This document shows positions 1 to 7,709 of a stretch of DNA of 10,784 nt, piece by piece. Both the position numbers and the translations under genes were made by a program. Each line of letters opens with the position of its first letter. Positions within the stretch are counted from its first letter, which is position 1. The notes beneath the pieces were generated by a model that made no database searches, was not told the DNA's origin, and saw only the letters and a program-made list of their open reading frames with translations. The stretch is from an uncultured Porphyromonadaceae bacterium (GTDB lineage Bacteria; Bacteroidota; Bacteroidia; Bacteroidales; Muribaculaceae): positions 1 to 10,784 of the forward strand of contig CAMWXO010000038.1 of assembly GCA_947178245.1 (NCBI GenBank), read 5' to 3'.

Positions 1-305
1 GGCCAGGAGCGCCACTGATATCCGTAGATATGACCGAGATCTCCGTCCGGATCGGCCCATTCGTTCCATATCCTCACTCCGTTGTCCTGCAGGTATTTCA
101 CGTTGGTGTCGCCCTTCAGAAACCAGAGCAGCTCATGGATGATGCTTTTCAGATGCACCTTTTTTGTGGTCACGAGGGGGAATCCCTCGCTGAGGTCGTA
201 GCGCATCTGCCACCCGAAGGTGGATATGGTGCCGGTGCCGGTGCGGTCGTCTTTCCGGTGGCCGTGGTCGAGGATATGCTGAAGCAGTTCGAGATAGGGT
301 TTCAT
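1..305 (-). CDS. thyA: Thymidylate synthase ThyA, N-terminal 101 residues (cut by window edge)
   Basis: Translating the minus strand from the ATG at 305 gives an unbroken ThyA N-terminus. ThyA makes dTMP from dUMP in the cytoplasm, using methylene-tetrahydrofolate as carbon donor and reductant. Visible family residues fall at the same positions as I recall for the E. coli enzyme: Arg21 in DRTGTGT (dUMP phosphate loop), the segment GFPLVTTKK at 41-49, Glu58 in [12 protein letters not shown], Trp80, and Tyr94 followed by QWRSW. The catalytic cysteine (about residue 146) lies beyond the left edge. One small oddity is His92, where most homologues have proline (LGPVYG; here LGHIYG). The gene starts 23 bases after the Fe-S protein stop and is probably cotranscribed with yidC. 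folA often follows thyA, but that would be outside the window. Confidence 0.96.
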   Translation of the reverse strand, partial: MKPYLELLQHILDHGHRKDDRTGTGTISTFGWQMRYDLSEGFPLVTTKKVHLKSIIHELLWFLKGDTNVKYLQDNGVRIWNEWADPDGDLGHIYGYQWRSW

Positions 306-328
306 GATCTGATGGGTTTTGAGGGGTA

Positions 329-1147
329 TCAGGAAGGGGTGAAGAGTGGTGTCTGGCGCGAGCGTCCTTTGTTGATCTGGAAACGTATGGCTCCGTTGGG
401 GCAGACATCGACGCAGTCGAAGCATCTAACGCACCGCGAGTTATCTACGATCCTCAACTCAACTTTTATGCACTTGCATGAGCATACATCCTCACACTTC
501 ATGCAGCTTATGCAGCGGTCGGGGTCGATGGCGATGTGCATTAGGGTCTGCTGGTGGAGCAGGCCGAGCGCGCTCCCTATGGGGCAGACCTCTGTGCAGA
601 AAGTCTTCCCGCTGCGCCACGCCCACACCATGATGGCTGCCAGGGCTATTATGCCCGAGGCTGCTCCCGCTGCTAACGCCATGCCCGAAAGGGGGTCCGA
701 GGCAGTTCCCCATGTCATGGCTGTGTCTGACGGTTGCACTATCGATGCAGCGTTGCGCATCATGTTCCAGGGCTCCAGTATATATCCTGCCGCGAGCACT
801 CCGGCGGCTATCGATACTATGTAGATGAGCAGTATTGGATAGCGTATCGAAAGCGGCGGGTGATATCTGAACGCCCGCTTTTTCGCCGTGCGTCGCCGTG
901 CCATGACCGCTACGTCCTGCAGGGTGCCGACGGGGCACACTGTGGCGCAATAGACTCTGCCGAAGAGCAGCGTGGCCACGAGCCAGAATACCGTGGTGCC
1001 GAGGCATGCGAGAAACGCCGAGGGGATGATCTGCGAGATTTCCGCGATTCTCATGAAGGCCGGGGCTGCAGCTCCGAGCAGAAGCCAGCCCAATGCGGCT
1101 GCGAGCATCACAGACGCCAGGAGAATCCGAAACTTACGCATCTGCAT
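329..1147 (-). CDS. Membrane-bound 4Fe-4S protein, NapH/NosR/CcoG-like
   Basis: This is a 272-residue integral membrane protein with iron-sulfur motifs. Hydrophobic segments lie at about 7-30, 43-63, 103-124 and 155-177. Two CxxxCP motifs follow membrane segments: Cys67/Cys71 (CATVCPVG) and Cys184/Cys188 (CTEVCPIG), the hallmark of NapH/NosR/CcoG-type membrane ferredoxins. The C-terminal domain has two cluster motifs: Cys212/215/218/222 with extra Cys224 and Cys226, and Cys239/242/245/249 followed by Pro. The family passes electrons between the quinone pool or membrane and soluble redox partners, but the partner here is unknown and no other redox gene is nearby. The start is ATG at 1147; an ATG two codons later (1141) is also possible. 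It lies 30 bases after yidC and 23 before thyA, so it is probably in the same transcript. The specific function cannot be assigned. Confidence 0.85.
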   Translation of the reverse strand: MQMRKFRILLASVMLAAALGWLLLGAAAPAFMRIAEISQIIPSAFLACLGTTVFWLVATLLFGRVYCATVCPVGTLQDVAVMARRRTAKKRAFRYHPPLSIRYPILLIYIVSIAAGVLAAGYILEPWNMMRNAASIVQPSDTAMTWGTASDPLSGMALAAGAASGIIALAAIMVWAWRSGKTFCTEVCPIGSALGLLHQQTLMHIAIDPDRCISCMKCEDVCSCKCIKVELRIVDNSRCVRCFDCVDVCPNGAIRFQINKGRSRQTPLFTPS

Positions 1148-1177
1148 GGCGGGGTAGGGGTTGAAGCCGGAACCCGA

Positions 1178-3280
1178 TCAGCGCCGGCGGTTGTTGCCTC
1201 CGTTTTTCTGCTGCTGACGAAGCATTTCCTGCTGCTGCTTCTGCATCTCCTCGAGCTTGGCCATCCAGCCTGATTTCTTGGCGGGCTTCTTGGCGTTCTC
1301 GCGCATGGTGCGGCGCACAGCCTCTTCCTTCACAAACCACTTGCGGATGGCGTAGGTCTGTATGATGGTGATGAGAAGCGAGAGGAAGTAATAATAGCTG
1401 AGGCCGGCGGCATAGTTGTTGAAGAAGACGAGGAACATCAGCGGCATCAGATACATCATCCACTGCATTCCGGGCATCGATGAGCTCTGGCTCTGCATGG
1501 TGGAGCGGGTGTAGATGATGTTGGTGGCGGTCATCAGAAGGCAGAAGAGCGATATGTGGTTGCCGAAATATTCCGTGATGAGGGGTATATGGGCGTTCCA
1601 CGAGATGATCGCGTCGGGAGCCGCGAGGTCATGTGCCCAGAGGAACGACTGTCCGCGCAATTCTATACAGTTGGGGAAGAACGCGAACATGGCGAAGAGT
1701 ATGGGCATCTGGAAGAGCATCGGGATGCAGCCCGACATCGGGCTCGCTCCGGCCTTGCTGTAGAGTGCCATGGTCTTCTGCTGCCGGGTCATGGCATTCT
1801 CGTTGCCCGGATATTTCTCGTTGATCTCCTTGATGTCGGGCGCGAGGATGCGCATCTTGGCCTGGCTTACGTAACTCTTGTAGGTGAGCGGGAAGAGCAC
1901 GAGCTTGAGAAGTATCGTGAGCACGAGAATCACGATACCGTAGTTCCAGCCGAAGCTTCCGAGGAAGTTGAAGACCGGGATCACGATGAGGGTGTTGATC
2001 CACCGGAACATCGACCATCCGAGGGGAATCAGCTTCGTGAGTTTCAGGTTCTCGTCGTCGTAGGTGTTCTTGCTTATCTTGTTGAGGAGAGGGTAGAGGT
2101 TGGGGCCGATATAGAGGCGGAATCCGGCGGGATTGGCCGAAGACCAGTCATAGTCATTCACGGTGGCGTCTGCTGTGAACGATTTCAGGAAGACGCTTCC
2201 CTTCAGCACCTCTGAATTGAAATCGGCCGAATTGAAGTTCTTGTCAGATATGAGCACGGTGGAGAAGAACTGATTCTTGAATGCTATCCACTTCAGCTTC
2301 TGTTCGCGCTCTTTCGAGGCATTCTTGCTCTCGCTCATCTCCTCTACGCTGCCGCCGGCAAATTTGTAGGCGAGACATGAGTTGCGCTCCTCAAACATGC
2401 GTCCTTTCTCCTGGCGGTGGAGATTCTGATGCCAGTTCACGCCCAGCGTGCGCACATTGCTCTGCACGATCGGGGCCATGTTCTGCTGCAGCACTTCCAT
2501 CTTCACCATATACGACTCGCCTTTGGGCAGAGTGTATTTGATGCCCCAGTAGGCATCCGCCGAAAGATCGAGAGCCATGAAGACCGTGCTGTCGGTGAGT
2601 TGTCGTGGAGTGAAGCAGAGGTCGGCTGTGGATATTTCCTGCGGGAGAGGCAGAGTGAAGTTCATCTGGTTTGATTCGGAAGTGAACATCACCACGTTTT
2701 TCTTCACCTTCTTTGTCTCGTCAGGGTCGTATTCGGTGTAGTATTTCTTTAGTTCCGCGCTCACGGGCACGCCCCCTTTCGTGTCGAGGGTGAGTTTCAT
2801 CACGTCGTTTTCAAGAGTGATGGTCTTGCTCTCGCCGTTGAGGAAAGACGCGAAGCGGCCGTAGCGTCCGATATTGTTTGATATGCCCCGCACCTTATCG
2901 AGAGCCGCGGCATATTCAGCCTGCGACATCGCCGTCAGGTTGTGGCTCTCGATATCATTCCATGCGATGCTCTTGCCGCCAACCATCACAGATCCGTATA
3001 CGGAGTCGCCGATGAGCGAGAGGTCTACGCCGTTTGAGTTGATGGTGAGGACGCTCTGCCCTTCCGCGTTGGCAGCGGGAGTGCCGTAGGTGAGTATGTT
3101 TTTGGTGAGCCATTCCTTTTCAGTGGCGGTGAAAAGGGTGGTAGGGGCTGTTTCAGCCTGGGTGTCGGCTTTCTGCAGTTCTTGCTGCTCGGCTTGCTGC
3201 GGATCCGGAGAGGTGAAATACATGAATCCGAAGAAGACGAGAGCCATGAGGATGAGGCCGTAGACTGTGTTCTTGTCCAT
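1178..3280 (-). CDS. yidC: Membrane protein insertase YidC/Oxa1 family
   Basis: YidC inserts and folds inner-membrane proteins, alone or with the Sec translocon. The 700-residue product has the Gram-negative layout: an N-terminal anchor (about 5-22), a large periplasmic beta domain (about 50-400), then the five-helix Oxa1 core (segments near 420-440, 447-467, 514-535, 571-592 and 605-645). Core motifs are visible: FPLTYKSY (463-470), AKMRILAPDIKEI (474-486) and GCIPMLFQMPILFAMF (517-532). Lys459 occupies the position of the groove arginine of E. coli YidC (Arg366), which keeps the positive charge. The tail (about 650-700) is basic and Gln-rich with a likely short coiled coil, ending NNRRR, fitting ribosome contact. 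The ATG at 3280 starts directly at the anchor. A good promoter lies upstream (3367-3397). It heads the yidC - Fe-S protein - thyA run. Confidence 0.97.
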   Translation of the reverse strand: MDKNTVYGLILMALVFFGFMYFTSPDPQQAEQQELQKADTQAETAPTTLFTATEKEWLTKNILTYGTPAANAEGQSVLTINSNGVDLSLIGDSVYGSVMVGGKSIAWNDIESHNLTAMSQAEYAAALDKVRGISNNIGRYGRFASFLNGESKTITLENDVMKLTLDTKGGVPVSAELKKYYTEYDPDETKKVKKNVVMFTSESNQMNFTLPLPQEISTADLCFTPRQLTDSTVFMALDLSADAYWGIKYTLPKGESYMVKMEVLQQNMAPIVQSNVRTLGVNWHQNLHRQEKGRMFEERNSCLAYKFAGGSVEEMSESKNASKEREQKLKWIAFKNQFFSTVLISDKNFNSADFNSEVLKGSVFLKSFTADATVNDYDWSSANPAGFRLYIGPNLYPLLNKISKNTYDDENLKLTKLIPLGWSMFRWINTLIVIPVFNFLGSFGWNYGIVILVLTILLKLVLFPLTYKSYVSQAKMRILAPDIKEINEKYPGNENAMTRQQKTMALYSKAGASPMSGCIPMLFQMPILFAMFAFFPNCIELRGQSFLWAHDLAAPDAIISWNAHIPLITEYFGNHISLFCLLMTATNIIYTRSTMQSQSSSMPGMQWMMYLMPLMFLVFFNNYAAGLSYYYFLSLLITIIQTYAIRKWFVKEEAVRRTMRENAKKPAKKSGWMAKLEEMQKQQQEMLRQQQKNGGNNRRR

Positions 3281-3366
3281 GCTGGTGGCAGTATAAGTTT
3301 AGAAAATTTTATCAAATATGGTGGTTGTCAGCTCCGGCGATTTTGCGCTCCGGGCATAACGAAGTG

Positions 3367-3397
3367 CAAAGTTAATAATAATTTCGCATTCATGCAA
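3367..3397 (-). promoter_or_regulatory. Bacteroidetes-type promoter for yidC
   Basis: Read on the minus strand, TAACTTTG (3374 down to 3367) matches the Bacteroidetes -7 consensus TAnnTTTG. TTGC (3397 down to 3394) lies 19 bases upstream, fitting the -33 TTTG/TTG element. The predicted RNA start near 3361 gives a leader of about 80 bases before the yidC ATG. The match is by eye; no start site has been measured. Confidence 0.65.
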
Positions 3398-3426
3398 TAA
3401 GAAAATCAGCCTTCACTCACAATCCG

Positions 3427-3439
3427 GGCTCTCCGAGCC
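3427..3439 (-). terminator. Small stem-loop just after the LRR gene stop
   Basis: GGCTC-GGA-GAGCC forms a 5-bp stem with a 3-base loop, beginning one base after the TAA of the leucine-rich-repeat gene on the minus strand. No U-run follows directly, although a short T-rich stretch occurs about 25 bases later. It could mark the 3' end of that transcript, but it is weak and the yidC promoter begins only about 30 bases further on. Confidence 0.3.
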
Positions 3440-3440
3440 G

Positions 3441-4919
3441 TTACTGCACAGTCTTCTTGGTCGATCCGTCGGAATAGCGCTCGATCACCAATCCTTTATA
3501 ATCTCCGTCTACGGGCGAGCCGGAAAGATCGTATCGGGCTGTGACAGTCTTCGCCGTGTCTCCGCTTACTGCCTCCACTCCCGAGAAGTCATAAGCCTGA
3601 ATATCTTTGAAATATTTCCAGGGGCTGGTGATCTTGCACTTTTCCACAGCCACTGCGGGCACATGGAGACATGCACCGATATAGTAATAATTATCTCCGA
3701 AAAGTTGATTATTTTCGAGTTCTACAGGGTTTTCGCAATTGTAATATACATCCTTCAATCGGTTACATTCATCAAATGCATGACGTCCAATATTTTTTAA
3801 AGATGAGGGAAGGTTTACTGAAATAAGAGAGCTGCAATATTGAAAAGCATCCGTTCCTATTTCTGTTACAGAGTTCGGTATGATAACTGAAGCAAGGGAT
3901 GAGCAATGCCAAAAAGCCTCGTCGCTAATTATATCAACCGCTTTGCCAATTGTTACATCAGAAAGTGAGGTGCAATAACTAAAAGCAGAGATTCCTATTT
4001 GGGTTACTGAATTGCCGATCTTTACAGATGCAAGAGAGCTGCACATAAAAAACGCATCGGAGTCTATTTCTGTTACAGAATCAGGTATGATTACAGAAGT
4101 AAGGGATTTACAGTATTGGAAAACTCCATATCCAATTTTTGTTACAGAATTGGGTATTGTTACAGATGTAAGACTATGGCAACTGGAAAAAGCTGATCCT
4201 CCTATCACTGTGACGGAATTTGGAATAGTGACATTTGTAAGTGTCTTGCAACCACTGAAAGCCCCTCCTCGAATTTCTGTTACAGAATTAGGTATTGTTA
4301 TGGCTGAAAGTGCGCCACATCCGGAAAATGCAGAACTTCCTATTATTGTTACAGAATTGGGTATTGTTACAGATGTGAGAGACTCGCAATCTTCGAAAAC
4401 ACCTTTTCTGATTTCAGTGATTGAATTTGGAATTGTCACAGATTTAAGGGATGTGCACATCCAAAATGCGTATTCGCCAATTTCAGAAACAGAGGTTGGT
4501 ATAGTTACAGACTCAAGAGCTGTGCAACCGTAGAATGTTAAGTCGCCAATATTGGAAACGGAGTTTGGTATTGTTACCGAGGTTAATGAGGTACATTTAG
4601 AAAATGCAGAATTGCCAATCATCGTTACAGAATTCGGAATCTTGATGGAAGTCAGAGAGCTGCACTTCTCGAAAGCAGACATATATATTCCTGTTACTGT
4701 AAATTGGTGATCATCATAAGTGACTTTAGATGGAATTACAATATCACCTTCATATTGATTATTCCCTTTTACTACTCTGCATGTCATTTCTGAATTGGAT
4801 GTGACATCATAATATATGCCATCAACTTCAAAACTGGAATAGTAGTAATAGGCTGAGGCTGAGAAGTGCACGCAAAGAAGCACTACGCTTGTCAGGAAGA
4901 TTTTAATTATCTGTTTCAT
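3441..4919 (-). CDS. Secreted BspA-like leucine-rich-repeat protein with type IX-like C-terminus
   Basis: The product has 492 residues. The ATG at 4919 begins a clear signal peptide (MKQIIKIFLTSVVLLCVHFSASA), giving an exported protein with an aromatic mature start (YYYYSSFEVDG). After a lead-in of about 50 residues come 13 complete 23-residue repeats (78-376) and a partial one, with the pattern IGxxAFxxCxSLTSVTIPNSVTE. This is the LRR_5 / BspA (Treponema pallidum-type) repeat. The last 30 or so residues (ARYDLSGSPVDGDYKGLVIERYSDG then STKKTVQ) resemble the C-terminal sorting-type domains of type IX secretion cargo in Bacteroidetes, which suggests display on the cell surface. BspA-like proteins are linked to adhesion and host or microbe binding, but the ligand here is unknown. 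The gene looks AT-richer than its neighbours and has its own promoter (4977-5008). A TTG 20 codons upstream was rejected as the start because it lies in that promoter. Confidence 0.9.
   Translation of the reverse strand: MKQIIKIFLTSVVLLCVHFSASAYYYYSSFEVDGIYYDVTSNSEMTCRVVKGNNQYEGDIVIPSKVTYDDHQFTVTGIYMSAFEKCSSLTSIKIPNSVTMIGNSAFSKCTSLTSVTIPNSVSNIGDLTFYGCTALESVTIPTSVSEIGEYAFWMCTSLKSVTIPNSITEIRKGVFEDCESLTSVTIPNSVTIIGSSAFSGCGALSAITIPNSVTEIRGGAFSGCKTLTNVTIPNSVTVIGGSAFSSCHSLTSVTIPNSVTKIGYGVFQYCKSLTSVIIPDSVTEIDSDAFFMCSSLASVKIGNSVTQIGISAFSYCTSLSDVTIGKAVDIISDEAFWHCSSLASVIIPNSVTEIGTDAFQYCSSLISVNLPSSLKNIGRHAFDECNRLKDVYYNCENPVELENNQLFGDNYYYIGACLHVPAVAVEKCKITSPWKYFKDIQAYDFSGVEAVSGDTAKTVTARYDLSGSPVDGDYKGLVIERYSDGSTKKTVQ
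3792..4688 (-). repeat. Tandem 69-bp coding repeats (13 units) of the LRR protein
   Basis: Thirteen 69-base units encode the 23-residue repeats at residues 78-376. Conservation also holds at DNA level: the 31-base stretches ending at 4169 and 4376 on the plus strand are identical and lie 207 bases apart, exactly three units. Units differ mainly in the codons for xxAFxxCxS and are closest over the IPNSVT core. Such in-frame repeats can lose or gain units by recombination, changing protein length without breaking the frame. Confidence 0.88.
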
Positions 4920-4976
4920 GTCGATGTTATATTTAAGATATCCGGGCCGGGGTTTCCGCGAGGCCGTCTGCAATCG

Positions 4977-5008
4977 CAAAATTATATATAACTCGGGAAT
5001 TAAGCAAA
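4977..5008 (-). promoter_or_regulatory. Bacteroidetes-type promoter for the LRR gene
   Basis: On the minus strand TAATTTTG (4984 down to 4977) fits TAnnTTTG. TTTG (5008 down to 5005) sits 20 bases upstream, as expected for the -33 element. The predicted RNA start near 4970 leaves a leader of about 50 bases before the ATG at 4919. This position also shows why the upstream TTG at 4979 is not a start codon. Confidence 0.68.
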
Positions 5009-5065
5009 AAAATCACTAATTTTTCAAAATTGCGGCGATGTAAGTGATAGAGGAATGAGGGGATA

Positions 5066-5110
5066 GCCGGATCGGGCGACCCCTCCGGGGTCACTCCCTA
5101 CATTCCCGGC
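5066..5110 (-). terminator. Nested inverted repeat between the barrel and LRR genes
   Basis: A tight hairpin (GACCCC, loop TCC, GGGGTC; 5078-5092) lies inside a wider inverted repeat: CCGGC at 5106-5110 pairs with GCCGG at 5066-5070. It sits about 70-115 bases after the barrel gene stop and upstream of the LRR promoter. It may act as a transcription end or RNA-stabilising structure for the barrel gene. There is no T-run, so it is not a classical intrinsic terminator, and a dispersed palindromic repeat is an alternative. The rest of 4980-5181 holds only the LRR promoter. Confidence 0.35.
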
Positions 5111-5181
5111 CTCATGCCGACATGGCTCATATATAGCGGTCGGACTGCATCAACGGGCAACCAGACCGGTCATAAGGAATG

Positions 5182-7277
5182 TCATTTTAAAATAGCGGAA
5201 TCCGCTGTTCCTGAACCGCTGACTTCATCATGTTGGTCTACTTTCTTGCCATAGCCGAATGTGTAAGAAACTGCAAAGGTTATCCGCCGGTGTTGAGCGG
5301 TTGAAAACTCTTTGCGGTCAAAACTGTAATAATTGCTCGAAAGCGTTTGATGCGATGATTCCCATGAGGAGCGTAAGAAATTATATGCTCCGGCACTGAT
5401 ATTCCACCCCATATCACTCCAGCCTAACTCAATCTGATACATGTCGGGGGTGCGCTCTACGATGCCGCTTAGTTCTTCCTGATACTGGCTTGGCGTCATG
5501 TACCAACCCCAAACGTAGAATTTTCCGAAATAATATGTGAGTTGAGCGGAGCAGGTGATCTCGTTATGTGTGCTTGCGTATGCTCCGGTTGTTTTTCTTG
5601 ACCAATATTGGGGGCGCAGTTTGGCGACAAGCTTACCTCCAAAGAATTTGGCCGTAGCGGAAACGCCTAACATACCGCTGCGATAATCTCCGTCATTGAC
5701 ATATCGACGCAGCATTGTCCCCTCGGGTGCAGTGGGGAATATATGGTGACGCATCGGTTTCCAAGAATATGGATATACGCATTGGCGGAAAGTTGCCATT
5801 TGTTGTTTGGAAACCAAGTATATGCCAAACTTGCGTTCTGGTATGAAAAATCCGCTAATGTCGGCGTTCCCTGATACCACATAAGTTCATCCTGTTGCAG
5901 CATATTGGGACTTTTTTGAGAAGCATCCGGCACATCTTTGCCATAGCGCCAGTTGGCTTCAAACTGGTGCCTGTCGGTCGGCGAGAAAGTGACATAGACA
6001 TTAGTCTGCGGAAAATTATTGTTCATGTCGCTGTCGCTGATGTGGTTGCTCTCCCATATCCACCCAAATTCTCCGCCAATATTCCATTTGTCAAGATCAA
6101 GGTCAAAATGGGTGCCGGCAAGATATGCACCCAAGTTATATTTCTGATATGAAGGGGTGTTGCCGGAGTAGTTGATGAAATTCCATCTTTGCGATGTCGC
6201 AAGGAAGGTGATGAAGTTCAGTTTATCGCCAAGCCGCCACCACAAGCGCGGATTAGTCTGAAAATAATGCGTGTTTTCCGAAGCATTATTGGTGATAGAC
6301 AGCGTCTCACCCGTAGAGTACAGCGATTTTGATTCATTCTTGCCGTATTTGTAATCGACATCTGCTTCAAGCGAAAGCTTAGGAGAGAAAGAAAAGAAAA
6401 AATTGCCGTTGTAGGAGAAGGCCCGTTTGTGGCTTGACGTCAGTGACGTTGCTGATTCGGATGAAAACAGCCCGGAGGAATAAAGCAACGAATTGACCGC
6501 ATCATCGTGCGGAACATTCGTAAGGCTATACGACAGGCGGTTGGATATTCTTGTCATATCGCTATTATACAAAGCGCGAAAGGCAAAGTCATTGCTGTTG
6601 ATGCGACATAATGAAGATTCGGTTGCTGAAGTTCTCGTTATAGTCTGCGGCCCGGTATCATATAAGTTGTCAAATCTAAATGTTTCAGTGGAACTTACGC
6701 CTCCATGACGATCTGTCAAATAAATTTCATCGGCATATAGATCGAAGATCATTGACTTATAGGCCATTTTGGAATATACTTCACCTTCGGAGCGGTTGAC
6801 GCCCAGCCATTTGTCGGCTGTTACTTTTGTATAGCCGCCCCATTCGTATTTCTGCATGATGAAGTTAATGGCATATTGTGCGCCTTGAAATCGCGGGTCG
6901 GTAGGGTGTAGATAATACTCTACTTTTTTTACGTCCTGTGTCCTCATTCCCTGCAAATCCTGTGTGGTGACAGGAAGAAAATCTATAAAGATAGATACGC
7001 CTTGCCCCGAAGTGGTCTTCACGGCTTGGCTGATAGGGTCGATTTCAATTTGGGGAATAGCCATCTGGCTCAGAAGGGAGATGGCGTTGGCAGCAGCGTT
7101 CTTCTGTCGAGCTGTCGGGATATAAGTAGAGATATTAGAAGAAGCGCTTTGCATCCGGGCTTCAACGAATACTTCGTTAAGTTCCTGCGTCGTGATAGTG
7201 TCGGTTTCTTCTGATTGAGCCATAGCTGCCATTACGTTAATGGCACAGAATGTGGATATCAAGATTCGATGAGTCAT
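5182..7277 (-). pseudogene. Outer-membrane beta-barrel / TonB-receptor-like protein, split by a frameshift near 5766
   Basis: Two overlapping minus-strand frames encode consecutive parts of one protein. The first starts with ATG at 7277: signal peptide with likely cleavage at AMA|Q (residues 18-21), a TonB-box-like ELNEVFVEA (32-40), and a plug-like region (about 100-155) including QDVKKVEYYLHPTDPRFQG. Then come many aromatic alternating beta strands such as YTWFPNNKWQLSANAY. After residue 504 (codon ATT at 5768-5766) this frame turns into unrelated residues and stops at 5667. The barrel resumes in the other frame from TCT at 5766 (SWKPMRHHIFPTAPEG) and ends with a last strand, SYTFGYGKKVDQHDEVSG, and ADSAILK at 5182. 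Joined, it gives about 698 residues, a reasonable full length. The family sits in the outer membrane; the substrate is unknown. The cause is a missing base or a sequencing error. If real, the 536-residue product lacks the end of the barrel and is probably non-functional. The TTG at 7301 is not the start because it lies in the promoter. Confidence 0.8.
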
Positions 7278-7298
7278 AGGCCGAATGATATGTGATGG

Positions 7299-7333
7299 CA
7301 AAGATAGCGTTTTTTTACGATATGAGGCTCAAA
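7299..7333 (-). promoter_or_regulatory. Probable promoter for the outer-membrane barrel gene
   Basis: TATCTTTG on the minus strand (7306 down to 7299) matches TAnnTTTG. The nearest TTTG (7333 down to 7330) is 23 bases upstream, a little longer than the usual 19-21, so the -33 part is weak. The RNA would start near 7293, leaving a leader of only about 16 bases before ATG at 7277. Confidence 0.5.
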
Positions 7334-7631
7334 ATAGGTTGATTTGTCACGAAAGAAGAATAAAGTGCTTTCTTTTTTCGGGATTTCTGAATTGTCCAAA
7401 GACAATCCGACTGCAAAGTTACAAACATTTCTTTAATATCCTGCCATTCAGAGCCTGCGATTTTTTACTTTTGATTATATTTTTGGCCTTGGTTGTAGTA
7501 AGCAAATGATAATCGGTAATGCTGCCTTTCCTTCTTAAGAAGTCGTGACCTTCGGCTTTCGCTTTCTATAGTGTCATTGTTTCGGGCGGCATGTAGGTGC
7601 GCGGGAAATTGCATTTTTTTTGGGTAAAGTC
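7334..7631. other. Divergent intergenic region between the barrel gene and ftsX
   Basis: I see no convincing gene in these roughly 300 AT-rich bases. They contain a second -7-like TAACTTTG on the minus strand (7421 down to 7414) without a good -33 element, possibly an alternative start for the barrel gene. They also hold a perfect 12-base palindrome, CTTCTTAAGAAG, at 7531-7542, and several T-runs. A 74-codon open frame crossing the left part (7285-7509) overlaps the barrel promoter and has no recognisable start signals. Confidence 0.5.
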
Positions 7632-7662
7632 TTGACATCGGGGTTAAAATGTATTATCTTTG
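7632..7662 (+). promoter_or_regulatory. Bacteroidetes-type promoter for the ftsX operon
   Basis: TTGA at 7632-7635 and TATCTTTG at 7655-7662 are spaced by 19 bases, an excellent match to the Bacteroidetes -33/-7 pattern. The predicted RNA start near 7668 gives a leader of about 40 bases before ATG at 7710. The leader contains the GC-rich palindrome GCCCGCGGGC (7675-7684), which could fold but has no known role. Confidence 0.75.
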
Positions 7663-7709
7663 CACCCGGTGAATGCCCGCGGGCCGGGCCATAACTCAAA
7701 TTCAGATAG

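Noticed and set aside
30..824. Plus-strand open frame of 264 codons at the left end.
   Set aside because: It is antisense to thyA and the Fe-S protein, both clear on the minus strand, and has no recognisable protein features.
1556..2215. Plus-strand open frame of 219 codons.
   Set aside because: It lies entirely antisense within yidC and resembles no family. yidC is unambiguous.
4012..4533. Plus-strand open frame of 173 codons with repeated residues, antisense to the LRR gene.
   Set aside because: Its periodicity mirrors the 69-base repeats of the real gene on the other strand. It has no promoter, signal peptide or independent domain.
4920..4979. TTG at 4979 as a start for the LRR gene, adding 20 residues.
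   Set aside because: It lies in the -7 promoter element, and the ATG at 4919 starts directly at a proper signal peptide.
5760..5775. Programmed -1 frameshift in the barrel gene.
   Set aside because: The site does not fit an X XXY YYZ slippery heptamer, and outer-membrane receptors are not known to use this mechanism. A lesion or sequencing error is simpler.
7278..7301. TTG at 7301 as a start for the barrel gene.
   Set aside because: It overlaps the -7 element TATCTTTG. The ATG at 7277 begins the signal peptide.
3366..7421. TGCAAAGTTA occurs at 3366 and again near 7412, flanking the two surface genes, as possible insertion-site repeats.
   Set aside because: Both copies are Bacteroidetes -7 elements read on the minus strand (TAACTTTGCA), so promoter consensus explains the match.
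7285..7509. Plus-strand 74-codon frame with a hydrophobic C-terminus in the divergent spacer.
   Set aside because: It overlaps the barrel gene promoter, has no upstream TAnnTTTG element and no ribosome binding site. The hydrophobic end can come from T-rich spacer DNA.
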